Shown in pieces: positions 33,332 through 42,038 of a stretch of 64,000 bases of DNA. The notes under the pieces were generated by a model, which was not told the DNA's origin, searched no databases, and saw only the letters and a program-made list of their open reading frames with translations. The DNA comes from Bacteroidales bacterium. Lineage in GTDB: Bacteria; Bacteroidota; Bacteroidia; Bacteroidales; UBA932. The DNA lies in contig JAFZOU010000037.1 of NCBI GenBank assembly GCA_017550525.1, positions 62,001 to 126,000 of the forward strand, read 5' to 3'. Each line of letters opens with the position of its first letter. Position 1 is the stretch's first letter. Made by a program: the position numbers and the translations under genes.

Positions 33332-34240
33332 TTAACGTAACAGTTCTATCAGTCTATCCGGATAGTTTGAAATAATGGCGTCTACACCACAATTGGCGAC
33401 AGCAAGGATATCAGTTTGCTCATCTACTGTCCAAGGGACGACTTTTATACCCAAAGAATGACAATAAGCAACATTCTCAGCAGTAACCACACTGAAATGT
33501 GGAGACCACCATCCTGGCAAAAAACTGATTCTGGAAAGTATCTCCTTGATGTCTGTGTCTTTCTTTGTGAGAAATGCCAGAGTAACTTCCGGCCACCTTT
33601 GGTGAATATACTCCAGTGAGCGAACGTCAAAGGTCTGTACTATCAGACGCTTTCCAAGGTTTTTAGAAAGAAGAAGCGGAATAGAGGTATCACAAAATGT
33701 CTTGTAATCCGGCCAGTTGATACCTTCCCCCTCATCTGCAGAGGACTTGATTTCTATATTATAATTAGGAAGGGGAAGATTATTCTCCGAGGCATACTTT
33801 TCAGTATAGTCAATAAGCAATGATGCCAGAGGAACATGCTCTGATATCAGTTTTTTTTCTGGCCACTGTTCAGTATACCTGAGCCCGACCTCATATTTTG
33901 CAATGCTATCATAAGGCATAGTATAAAGATATTCCCTGGCCTCTCCTTTCTGAACAGGGGTGCCGTCCGGCCTTATGGCACAGCGATAATGGAAATAATT
34001 GTCATGAGACAGGACGACATGACCATCTGCGGAGATTTGCAAATCCATTTCCAAAGTGTTTACACCCAGATCAAGAGCATTCTTCATTGATGAAAAGGTG
34101 TTCTCCGGCATCAGGCCTGCTCCTCCCCTGTGGGCCTGAAGGTCTATCGGAACAGCAGTATTATGTCCACATGCACACAACACAACGGAAAGACATGCCA
34201 AAACAGCCTGAATACTATTCTTGTTAAGATTCATAATCAT
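33332..34240 (-). CDS. Glycerophosphodiester phosphodiesterase lipoprotein
   Basis: 302 aa (an internal start two codons in, MNLNKN, is possible). Lipobox LCAC (Cys ~24). GDPD core: QAHRGGAGLMPENTFSSM (His-Arg and Glu-Asn), LEMDLQISADGHVVLSHD (metal ligands and second His), YNIEIKSS, and a C-terminal VKVVPWTVDEQ. The family hydrolyses glycerophosphodiesters to glycerol-3-phosphate and an alcohol. First gene of a four-gene leftward operon with its own -7 box at 34252-34259; operator 2 lies at the -33 position of this promoter. Confidence 0.92.
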   Translation of the reverse strand: MIMNLNKNSIQAVLACLSVVLCACGHNTAVPIDLQAHRGGAGLMPENTFSSMKNALDLGVNTLEMDLQISADGHVVLSHDNYFHYRCAIRPDGTPVQKGEAREYLYTMPYDSIAKYEVGLRYTEQWPEKKLISEHVPLASLLIDYTEKYASENNLPLPNYNIEIKSSADEGEGINWPDYKTFCDTSIPLLLSKNLGKRLIVQTFDVRSLEYIHQRWPEVTLAFLTKKDTDIKEILSRISFLPGWWSPHFSVVTAENVAYCHSLGIKVVPWTVDEQTDILAVANCGVDAIISNYPDRLIELLR

Positions 34241-34251
34241 TATTATCTTTA

Positions 34252-34293
34252 CAAAGATATGAAAAAGATTTTATAAATTTGTGTGCGCACACA
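34252..34293. promoter_or_regulatory. Divergent promoters with LacI-type operator 2
   Basis: Leftward: TATCTTTG at 34259-34252 for the GDPD operon. Rightward: TAAATTTG at 34274-34281 for the GH36-like gene. The perfect palindrome TGTGTGCGCACACA (34280-34293) overlaps the rightward -7 box and start site, and sits about 20 bp upstream of the leftward -7 box, where its -33 box should be. One bound repressor could silence both directions. Confidence 0.75.
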
Positions 34294-34309
34294 CAACATG
34301 CTTCTTAGA

Positions 34310-36292
34310 ATGAAATATTTAATAACAACACTTCTCCCGTTACTGATAGTATCCGCCTCTTCTTTTGCGCAGAATTCCTGCTACGCCCGTCTGGACGGAG
34401 ACACTCTGCGCATAGGGAACACACATATAGAAAGAGTATTTGCTTGGAACTCCGGAGCCATAAGAACGCTGTGGCTTGAGGATTTATCCAATGGCCGTAT
34501 ACTTAAATCCACAAACAATTCGCCAGACTTCGTTATTTCCGAAGAACAGCCGGAAAACGCCAGTCTGGAAGTTATTACCGCCCCCGCAGGCAAATGGTCC
34601 CCGGCCTGTTTTACGGCAAGGATTAACTATAATATCGGCAGTGTCCGGGTGCGCCGGGAATATCGTTTATATGACGATGTCCCGGCCATTGCCTGTGACA
34701 CATATATCAAGGGAACTTGGGACATTACGCCTGTAGAAGCCCCAGTGTTGGACCAGATATGCCTAAAAGGAAGGAACTGGCACTGTACCGTGGTAGAGTT
34801 CCATGACCGCACAGATGTCCACAACACGTTATTGGAAGAGCATAAGTTCATATCATACCATCATGAAAAGGATTGGAATGGAAACTTACTGCTAGCAAGG
34901 GATGCCACCACCGGGAATGGGCTCTTCATACTCAAAGAAGCGCCATGCTCGGATATGCAAGTTGGCCCCGGAGACGCTGACTTCAGGACTAAAAACGGAT
35001 GGTTCCGGGTTATGCGATTAGGGTTTGAGCCTTCGGATATACTTTCTGATGAATGGACCCGTCTCTACGGCTGCGTTATGGGAGTGACCGGAGATGACAG
35101 CCTGTCAGAAGCCATGGCGCTCCGTTCTTATCAGAAGAGTCTGCGACATCAGCCAGATATGATCATGATGAACACCTGGGGAGACCGCAGCCAGGACGGG
35201 CGCGTCAGCGAAGCCTTTTGCCTTCAGGAGCTGGACAAGGCCGCCAGATTGGGCGTTACAATATACCAAATAGATGATGGGTGGCAATTAGGGAAAAGCC
35301 CGGCATCGGTAGTTGAAGGCGGTTCTTTTAACAACATATGGAGACGCGCAGGCTATTGGGACCTTGACCCGGTGAAGTTCCCGCGCGGACTGCAACCCCT
35401 TGTGGACAAGGCCCACTCACTCGGAATGGGAATAGGCCTGTGGTTTAACCCAAGTGTGCAGGACCACATGGCCGATTGGGAGAAGGACGCGGCAGTTCTT
35501 ACCGGGCTATACCAAAAATACGGCATTCGCGTCTTCAAGATTGACGGCCTTGTCATCCCCTCAAAGAAAGCGGAAAAGAATCTTCGGAAAATGCTGGACC
35601 GTGTCCGCGAAGAGACCGGCGACGAAGTTATCTTCAATCTGGATGTTACCAACGGACGCCGGATGGGATATAACTGGTTTGCAGAATACGGGAACTTATT
35701 TTTGGAAAACCGCTACACTGACTGGGGTAATTATTACCCGTACAAGACACTGCGAAATCTATGGCAACTGTCGCGATACGTTGCCCCCGAGCGCTTCCAG
35801 ATTGAATTCCTGAATCCTTGGAGGAACGCCGACAAGTATCCGGGGAACGATGCATTTGCCCCGGCCAATTACTCCTTTGACTATATTGCAGCCACCACAT
35901 TTGCCGCTCAGCCACTTGCTTGGATGGAGGCTTCCAATCTGCCGGAAGAGGCTTATTCCACGGGACAATTATTGAAGGAGTGGATGGATATAGCTGCAAG
36001 CTTCCATTCCGGCACCATCCTTCCTATAGGAGAAGAGCCCTCCGGCACATCATGGACCGGATTCCAATCAGTCACGGATGCCGGGCATGGCTATCTTATT
36101 GTGTACCGGGAAAACACTCCCACAGCAAAGGGCTGCATAAAGACCTGGCTGCCGGAAGGAAAGTGCGTTAGGTTCAGGCCTCTACTTGGCAGCGGCAAGC
36201 CTTTCCGTGCCAAAGTTGGCCCTGGCGGCACAATTAATATTAAACTCAGTGAGCCCAATACCTTTGCTTTGTACGAGTATTCGGTAAGGTAA
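34310..36292 (+). CDS. GH36-like (clan GH-D) alpha-galactosidase-type hydrolase
   Basis: 660 aa from ATG 34310, which gives a good signal peptide (cleavage near SFAQ); ATG 34298 adds four residues, and GTG 34283 is inside the operator. An N-terminal beta-supersandwich (~25-270) precedes a TIM barrel with IYQIDDGWQLGK, MGIGLWFNPSVQ, the nucleophile strand VFKIDGLV and the acid/base region ENRYTDWGNYYP, then a C-terminal beta domain. The arrangement matches GH36/GH27 retaining alpha-galactosidases or alpha-N-acetylgalactosaminidases. Substrate is inferred. It is a single-gene rightward unit ended by the hairpin at 36301-36329. Confidence 0.8.
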   Translation: MKYLITTLLPLLIVSASSFAQNSCYARLDGDTLRIGNTHIERVFAWNSGAIRTLWLEDLSNGRILKSTNNSPDFVISEEQPENASLEVITAPAGKWSPACFTARINYNIGSVRVRREYRLYDDVPAIACDTYIKGTWDITPVEAPVLDQICLKGRNWHCTVVEFHDRTDVHNTLLEEHKFISYHHEKDWNGNLLLARDATTGNGLFILKEAPCSDMQVGPGDADFRTKNGWFRVMRLGFEPSDILSDEWTRLYGCVMGVTGDDSLSEAMALRSYQKSLRHQPDMIMMNTWGDRSQDGRVSEAFCLQELDKAARLGVTIYQIDDGWQLGKSPASVVEGGSFNNIWRRAGYWDLDPVKFPRGLQPLVDKAHSLGMGIGLWFNPSVQDHMADWEKDAAVLTGLYQKYGIRVFKIDGLVIPSKKAEKNLRKMLDRVREETGDEVIFNLDVTNGRRMGYNWFAEYGNLFLENRYTDWGNYYPYKTLRNLWQLSRYVAPERFQIEFLNPWRNADKYPGNDAFAPANYSFDYIAATTFAAQPLAWMEASNLPEEAYSTGQLLKEWMDIAASFHSGTILPIGEEPSGTSWTGFQSVTDAGHGYLIVYRENTPTAKGCIKTWLPEGKCVRFRPLLGSGKPFRAKVGPGGTINIKLSEPNTFALYEYSVR

Positions 36293-36300
36293 TACAAATG

Positions 36301-36329
36301 ATTGGGGGCCGGCTTAACCGGCCCCCGAT
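36301..36329. terminator. Bidirectional terminator
   Basis: Stem GGGGGCCGG/CCGGCCCCC (9 bp, extended by AT pairs) with loop CTTAA, between the converging GH36-like and EEP reading frames. Confidence 0.8.
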
Positions 36330-36332
36330 TGA

Positions 36333-37127
36333 TTAGTCCATTCTGTATTCTACTACTACCGGCCAGTGGTCGGAGAGATACTCTACTGAAGAATATGTAT
36401 CAGTGGGAATTGTATAGGAGGCCACCGACGGGAAACCTTTGTAGAACTGAAAGTCTATAGTGGCCACGTTCCCGTTCTCCCAGTCCCAGTCGTTGTAGGT
36501 GCGGCCGGTGGCTCCTCCTGTAAAACCGTCGCGGGAGAAATAGCCATAGGTGCCGTCCTTCCACTCATCGAAGATGGCTTCCCAGTGGGATGTATTCATA
36601 TCACCCATGAACAGGAGCCATCCGTCACTGGTGGCATTGTAGTGGCCGTCAATCCAGGTCTTGATGACACCCATCTCAGTTTGGCGCAGGGCAATCACGT
36701 CATCCGATCCCGGCGTGCTATTGTTTTTTGTCCTATAGCTAAGGTGAACGTCCATAACCAGCATCTTCTGGCCTTCGTAGGTGCATTTCATCCAGGTACA
36801 GCTGCGGTAGGAGTTCTGGTCGGAAGACTTGGTAGGCGTGGTAGGTGCGCCGGAAGTGAGCCAGAACGTGCCGGAAGACTGGACGGTGATGTCACTCGTC
36901 TTGTAGAGGATTACTTCCGCGGAGTTTTCTCCCCCGGAAAGCTGTTGCCACCAACTCAGTGAAGTATCGTCGTAGATGGCGGCGTACCCGGCGCAGTTAC
37001 TTGTAAGGTAACTGCGCTGGTCGCTCTCGCATTCCTGCATGCAGATAATCTGGGGCTGGCGGTCGTTGATGAACGCCGCCATTCCGCCCCTTCTCGCACT
37101 CCAGGCACGATCACCCGTGTCGTCCAT
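36333..37127 (-). CDS. EEP-fold phosphodiesterase domain lacking its own start (second copy)
   Basis: 264 aa from the first ATG, 37127. Endonuclease/exonuclease/phosphatase motifs are intact: ICMQECESD (metal Glu), VMDVHLSYRT, FMGDMNTSH and LSDHWPVVV. However the family's first strand with its catalytic Asn (ITWNIRSS) lies upstream of this ATG, in the same frame, and is preceded at 37175-37173 by the TGA stop of the beta-helix gene. Between them there is no ATG, GTG or TTG in frame. Either the TGA is read through, or ATG 37176 is used with a +1 shift at GGA-TAA, or the gene is damaged. The other EEP (47750-48652) keeps a signal peptide and complete N-terminus. Confidence 0.65.
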   Translation of the reverse strand: MDDTGDRAWSARRGGMAAFINDRQPQIICMQECESDQRSYLTSNCAGYAAIYDDTSLSWWQQLSGGENSAEVILYKTSDITVQSSGTFWLTSGAPTTPTKSSDQNSYRSCTWMKCTYEGQKMLVMDVHLSYRTKNNSTPGSDDVIALRQTEMGVIKTWIDGHYNATSDGWLLFMGDMNTSHWEAIFDEWKDGTYGYFSRDGFTGGATGRTYNDWDWENGNVATIDFQFYKGFPSVASYTIPTDTYSSVEYLSDHWPVVVEYRMD

Positions 37128-37172
37128 GGCTGACGACCGGATATTCCAGGTTATGGCCTGGAGATTATCCCT

Positions 37173-40100
37173 TCATATAGCACCTTCCTGATAAGCGCCA
37201 GGCCACCACTCGCCGCTGCCGCGGTCATTACCAATCTGATCCTTATTCAGGACACCCTTCTCTTCCAGCCAAGTCTTGAAACCGGAGCTTGCAGTGTTAA
37301 GCTGGCTTGCAAAGCTGCTGGCAGTGATGGCGGTATATCCTCCGCTCAACGAGCCATTCCATTCCCAAGTATTGTTGTTCCAGGTAAGACCTCCGAAGTT
37401 AGCTGCAGATTTAGAACCGCTGTCGTTACTTGATGTATAAGAACCTCCGGAATTACCCTTTGCAGAATAGACGTTATTGTAACCATTGCAGTCAACTGTG
37501 TTTGTCCACCATGCATATTGCTCAGTTCCTGATGCGATGATGCAGTTGTTTATGAAATATGCCTTTTTACCGCTCTTCGTATTCAAGACATACACCAGTT
37601 CTTGTCCATTCGTAAGCATGTTCAAAGATGAGGTACTCCTCGCAGAGCCAATCAGTGAGCAGTTGCTGATAACACATTCTTCCATCACCTTATCACCCGT
37701 ACCATTCAGGCATATCCAGTTTGCCTCGTCCCCACCAGACATCAAAGTATATGTATTATCGTATAAACTGCTGTTATTCATGCAGAAATACTTGGTCTTT
37801 TCAACGTAAATGGTGGTCCCGTAATAATAGGAAATCCAGTTCCCATTGAACGAGCATCCGTTCAAGTAAAGACCGCTAGCAGTACAATTGTACGCCGAAA
37901 TTGCACCTCCTCTTGTTGCATGGTTTCCTTCAAAATAGCAATTGTTGATATAAGACATGCCGTCTGCATAGTAGGCGATGGCACCTCCATAGGCGCTCTT
38001 TACCTCAGATCCGGCGCCATGGGTGTAATTACCGATAAAGGTATAATTATCAAAAGTACTGGGAGTGGCATCGTGTCCGAGACGGATTGCTCCGGCATGA
38101 CGTGCGTAGTTGTCATTGTTCGACCCGCTGTAGTTGTTGTAATTGTTTTGGAAAAGAGTATTGCTTACATGCATGTAACCGTTTCCATCACCATAACCAC
38201 TGCCATTTGTGGACTGATAACTTATGGCTGCGCCTGCACCTGATGCAGTGTAATTTCCGGTAAACTCGCACTCATCAATCGTAATCTTGACACCGTTTTG
38301 TCCGGAATCGACACAGAGGGCTCCTCCGAATGATTCATTTTCGCCATTGTAATCGTTATGATTACCTGTAAATGTAACACCGGTAAGACTTAATGTCGCA
38401 TTTTTGGCGTTCTCGCACTTGATGGCGCCGCCCCATGATGCACTATTTCCATTACTGGCATAGTTTCTATCGAAAATGGTGCCTACCCCACCGCTGCGTC
38501 CAACCACTATACTTGCGTAGTCCTTGGCCAGGATGGCTCCGCCTCCCTTTCCGTAATTCTCACTGATGGTTCCTCCTTGAATCTGAAGGCGTACATCTCC
38601 TTCTGAAGAGCCGGCGATAAAGAAAGCGCCGCCCCACTGGGCATGGTTACCGCTGACTGTGCATCTTGCGAAGTTACAGGTTGCCTTGGAATACACCATG
38701 CCTCCGCTGCTGTTTGCCGAGTTACCGGTAATGGTGGCATCCTTCACATTAAGGTAGGCACTTTCGTCATAGAACACGCCACCGTATTTTCCTGACGAAT
38801 TTCCGGAGAACGTTCCGCCATTGACAACAACCGTACCCGTCCCGGCAATGCCGATAGCTCCGCCGTTGTTGGCGGCCGTGTTGTTTGTAAAGGTGCAGTT
38901 GTTAAGATTGCATGTACCATTGTTGTGCTGGATGGCGCCATAATCACCTCCTTGAGCCTCGTTGTTGCTGAATGTGCAATCCTCAAAGGTGCATGTGAAA
39001 GTGTGGGAACCGCTGTCGCGAAGACGGACAGCTCCGCAATAGTTAGTGGCCACGTTACTGTCGAAAACGCAGCTTGTCATATTCAGGGTGGCGTGATCGT
39101 TATAGATGGCAGGAGCCGTATAGGCAGTATTGCCGGAGAACGTCACGCGCGTAGCGTTAAGGGTACCATTGGACAGCACGATGCCAGCGCCGCTGTTGGA
39201 ATCGGATGTGTCGTTCGAATTGGCGGTAACTGAGCAGTCAACCATGTTGATAGTAACACCACTTCCTGAACTTTGCAAGGCGCCACGCTTGTCACCGGAC
39301 ACACTGTTGCCAGTGATGTTGATCCCGTCCAGGGTCAACGTCAGCTTGCCGGAAAGGATAAGTGAGGAACTTCCTGCCGTTGCGGTAAAGTCAGTGGGAT
39401 TGCCAGCAATGTTTCGAGCCCCGGTAGAGGCATTGTAACCTCCTTTAAATGTTATGGCAATGGGATCATCGAATGACAGATTCGGATTACTACTGAAATC
39501 ATAAGTTCCTGCTCCGAGATGGAAGGTAGCACCGTCGATGGATGCAAGTTTTGCTGCATCAATCTGGACATCTGTCCCGGCGAGAGTCAACTTCTTCCAC
39601 ATCTGCTCCGCGCTCATGGCATTATCCCAGTTCATTCCACTACCATTTCCAGCACCGCTGACAGTGACATAATAATTACCCTTGGTTTCCACCTCACCCA
39701 TCTGGTAGTTGGTGTTTACGGCAGTGGTAATATTACGGTTAAGGTAATGGACACCGGTAACATCATCACCCTTCTTGTAAGACATCTTAAAGCCTTTGGC
39801 GTGGGTGACACCGGGAGCTATGGCAATGTAATAAGTGCCGGCTCCGCTGGATGTAGTTGTTGTAATGCTTGAGGCTCCGCTCTCGATTGTTGTAGGTGCG
39901 GGGGTTGCACCGGAACAATCAATTGAGAGAACTCCGGCAAGATTGCTGCCATCTACACTTTCCACCACCACGCTGGTAACATCTGTGCCAGCGGGAAGAG
40001 TAAAGCTGATAAAGGCCGTTACATTCTTGAATTGCAGTTTGTTGCCGGAAGCCACTTTGGCAACTGCAACGTTTCCGCTGCCAAAATCACCTTCCCTGGA

Positions 40101-40481
40101 TGCAGGAATACTGATCTTTACGGTAGACCCGCTGACAGAAGAGCACCTTTCTGCAGGATATACTGCATATGTAGGAGTGGTTCCGCTGGGAATATATCCA
40201 TTAAATTCGGCCTCTGCAGTACCTTGTCCATCCACAAGATTAAAAGGATCAGAAATAGAGCCATCACTGCTGATAACTGCAATATTATCACCATCGGCCC
40301 ATAAGGTATGTCCATCCGAAATGGTTGTCTTCGTACGCTCACTGGAAGCAGTAAGCGTGACCTGTTTCATTCCTTCTGGGGCAATTCCGTCTCCCTCACG
40401 TCCAAAATCCGCTTCTTTCTGACAGGACATGGTTGCGGAAAAACAAAGCGTAATAAACAAAGCGCTGTAAATCTTTTTCAT
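37173..40481 (-). CDS. Fimbrillin-like/beta-helix surface lipoprotein 1
   Basis: 1102 aa. Lipobox TMSC (Cys ~20). A fimbrillin-like domain (~45-265) has KTTISDGHTLWADGDNIAVI and YAVYPAER. From ~300 a long right-handed beta-helix follows, with polymorphic-membrane-protein-like rungs: GGAI and F/NN-x-A motifs such as FSGNTAYTAPAIYND, NNEAQGGDYGAIQHNN and RGGAISAYNC. The C-terminal ~80 residues (FKTWLEEKGVLNKDQIGN) match paralogue 2 at 42038-45085 closely and end WWPGAYQEGAI. Beta-helices bind or cleave polysaccharide; no lyase signature was identified. The in-frame open reading continues past its TGA into the EEP domain. Confidence 0.85.
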   Translation of the reverse strand: MKKIYSALFITLCFSATMSCQKEADFGREGDGIAPEGMKQVTLTASSERTKTTISDGHTLWADGDNIAVISSDGSISDPFNLVDGQGTAEAEFNGYIPSGTTPTYAVYPAERCSSVSGSTVKISIPASREGDFGSGNVAVAKVASGNKLQFKNVTAFISFTLPAGTDVTSVVVESVDGSNLAGVLSIDCSGATPAPTTIESGASSITTTTSSGAGTYYIAIAPGVTHAKGFKMSYKKGDDVTGVHYLNRNITTAVNTNYQMGEVETKGNYYVTVSGAGNGSGMNWDNAMSAEQMWKKLTLAGTDVQIDAAKLASIDGATFHLGAGTYDFSSNPNLSFDDPIAITFKGGYNASTGARNIAGNPTDFTATAGSSSLILSGKLTLTLDGINITGNSVSGDKRGALQSSGSGVTINMVDCSVTANSNDTSDSNSGAGIVLSNGTLNATRVTFSGNTAYTAPAIYNDHATLNMTSCVFDSNVATNYCGAVRLRDSGSHTFTCTFEDCTFSNNEAQGGDYGAIQHNNGTCNLNNCTFTNNTAANNGGAIGIAGTGTVVVNGGTFSGNSSGKYGGVFYDESAYLNVKDATITGNSANSSGGMVYSKATCNFARCTVSGNHAQWGGAFFIAGSSEGDVRLQIQGGTISENYGKGGGAILAKDYASIVVGRSGGVGTIFDRNYASNGNSASWGGAIKCENAKNATLSLTGVTFTGNHNDYNGENESFGGALCVDSGQNGVKITIDECEFTGNYTASGAGAAISYQSTNGSGYGDGNGYMHVSNTLFQNNYNNYSGSNNDNYARHAGAIRLGHDATPSTFDNYTFIGNYTHGAGSEVKSAYGGAIAYYADGMSYINNCYFEGNHATRGGAISAYNCTASGLYLNGCSFNGNWISYYYGTTIYVEKTKYFCMNNSSLYDNTYTLMSGGDEANWICLNGTGDKVMEECVISNCSLIGSARSTSSLNMLTNGQELVYVLNTKSGKKAYFINNCIIASGTEQYAWWTNTVDCNGYNNVYSAKGNSGGSYTSSNDSGSKSAANFGGLTWNNNTWEWNGSLSGGYTAITASSFASQLNTASSGFKTWLEEKGVLNKDQIGNDRGSGEWWPGAYQEGAI

Positions 40482-40496
40482 TGTCAGGTCCTCCTC

Positions 40497-40679
40497 TTAT
40501 TCAATAACTGACCCTGCCTCCCAGAGACTGGTTGACGAATAATCTTCTGCCTGAACGGCAGACTCACTTGCAAAGATGACAAGCAAAGTATTGCTTGCAC
40601 AAATAAGTTGTTCCTGCGACAAATCAATTTGCCGGACCTCGGGAGACTCATATGTCATCCCTAATTGTTTTCTGTCCAT
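40497..40679 (-). CDS. Short conserved-type protein, 60 aa
   Basis: MDRKQLGMTYESPEVRQIDL at the N-terminus, then EQLICASNT and a short hydrophobic stretch (LLVIFASES). The pattern of a Tyr-x-Ser-Pro-Glu-Val start followed by a Cys-Ala-Ser segment is one I associate with short Bacteroidetes peptides found next to surface lipoprotein genes. It starts 9 bp after the GH39 stop and ends 15 bp before the beta-helix lipoprotein, so it is probably in the same operon. Function unknown; there is no signal peptide. Confidence 0.6.
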   Translation of the reverse strand: MDRKQLGMTYESPEVRQIDLSQEQLICASNTLLVIFASESAVQAEDYSSTSLWEAGSVIE

Positions 40680-40688
40680 AATGAATTC

Positions 40689-42038
40689 TTATTTATTATT
40701 ATTTGGTTTCAGATAAAGAAGCGTGATTGCATTTGATTCCATAGCAATTGTACCACTTGGTTCAATTGTATAGTCCATGCCCTTGCTGTCAGTTAGCCGT
40801 ATTTCTGCTATATGGTATCCCTCCGGGACACTTATAGTAACCTCGCGGGTAGTATTATGACTATCGTCATCATGGTATCTGGCCAATAAAAGCCGTAATT
40901 CCCCGTCTTCTGATTTTGCGGCGCAGGTGTATATATTGTCTGTACTACAAGAACTCTCCACCTGAGTACCGCATTCGGTAAGCTCCGCCCAATAATACAG
41001 AGCCCAGTAAGGCGGACGGATGTCATATATGAACGGAGCCCACGGTCCGCACCATGAGGTGTTGGGCCGCAGGTCATAGTACATGAGCATGTCCAGCGGA
41101 GCTTTCTGGCACTCGCACATCACCGCTGCAATGAAAGCAGCAGCCTTTACCGTGGGACGCATCCTGCGGCTGTAATGGAAAGGAGCCTCGCTCCAGCTTC
41201 GGTTGTAGTTCCATTCGTTAAGGATGGATTCCGTATTTGTGAATCCCCGTTGGTCCAGCATATCACGTATGATGCGCACATCCTCAGTGATGCGCGCAGG
41301 CTTGCGGTGATACATATGATGGGAGAAGAAGTCAAGTGGGGCCCCCTTCTCCTTTACGTAATCCAGGAATGGCGGGCCGTATTTCCGCGGATTGGCAAAG
41401 GCCGGACCACCTATCTTCAAGCCGGGGAAGCATTTCTTTAGATGCTTGGCAGCAGTAACGTACAAATCGTAAAACTGGTGCTGAGTTCCGCCCCAGGTAC
41501 GAGGGTCGGTCTTCCAACGGTCATCTGGGTCGTCGAGGTCGGGTTCATTCCATATCTCCCAGTATTCAATATCCATGTGATAACCGTTGGCCCAGCCTTC
41601 ATTATAGTGACGAATGATATGCTCACATATCTTCGCCCACTTTTTATAGTTCTTAGGCGGGTATATTCCGTATTTCTTTGTCTGATGTTCTATGCTCTGA
41701 CCAAGGCGGTAAAATGGTTTTGTGCCGGCCTTGAGCATATCCAGGAGCACAACATCACTATTGGTAAAGTCGTAGGACTTTGAGGAATTCACGTTTGCAG
41801 AGAAATCCGGGAACACTTCGCTGATGTCTATACAGTGACCGCCGTATTCGGTACCCAGTGCCGTATCGTGGGTGCGCGCATAAGGAATGCGGAGTTCCCG
41901 GTATGAGTCCATGTTCGTATCCAACGGTCCGTTATTCCCCGCATTCATGGGTTTTATCGGCCCAACAACGGCGGCGGGGTCAATCCCCACCACCGTCTGG
42001 GCAATAATAAACAAAGATAGAATGGCAGACTTGAACAT
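40689..42038 (-). CDS. GH39-like glycoside hydrolase
   Basis: 449 aa from ATG 42038, which overlaps the upstream stop as TGATG and gives a signal peptide (MFKSAILSLFIIAQTVVG); an ATG eight codons upstream is less likely. TIM-barrel motifs: YWEIWNEPDL (acid/base Glu), SHHMYHRKP and SILNEWNYN (nucleophile Glu), then a C-terminal beta-sandwich ending LLYLKP. The family contains beta-xylosidases and alpha-L-iduronidases, so a pentoside or uronide is possible. It lies between two paralogous beta-helix lipoproteins, suggesting joint action at the cell surface. Confidence 0.82.
   Translation of the reverse strand: MFKSAILSLFIIAQTVVGIDPAAVVGPIKPMNAGNNGPLDTNMDSYRELRIPYARTHDTALGTEYGGHCIDISEVFPDFSANVNSSKSYDFTNSDVVLLDMLKAGTKPFYRLGQSIEHQTKKYGIYPPKNYKKWAKICEHIIRHYNEGWANGYHMDIEYWEIWNEPDLDDPDDRWKTDPRTWGGTQHQFYDLYVTAAKHLKKCFPGLKIGGPAFANPRKYGPPFLDYVKEKGAPLDFFSHHMYHRKPARITEDVRIIRDMLDQRGFTNTESILNEWNYNRSWSEAPFHYSRRMRPTVKAAAFIAAVMCECQKAPLDMLMYYDLRPNTSWCGPWAPFIYDIRPPYWALYYWAELTECGTQVESSCSTDNIYTCAAKSEDGELRLLLARYHDDDSHNTTREVTISVPEGYHIAEIRLTDSKGMDYTIEPSGTIAMESNAITLLYLKPNNNK

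Noticed and set aside
36333-37127. Straightforward independent EEP gene starting at ATG 37127
   Set aside because: That start omits the first strand and catalytic Asn and has no signal peptide, unlike the other EEP gene in the operon; it is kept as a feature but flagged.
37173-37175. Selenocysteine insertion at the in-frame TGA
   Set aside because: The position lies between two domains with no redox motif, and no clear SECIS-type stem directly follows; readthrough, frameshift or mutation are better explanations.
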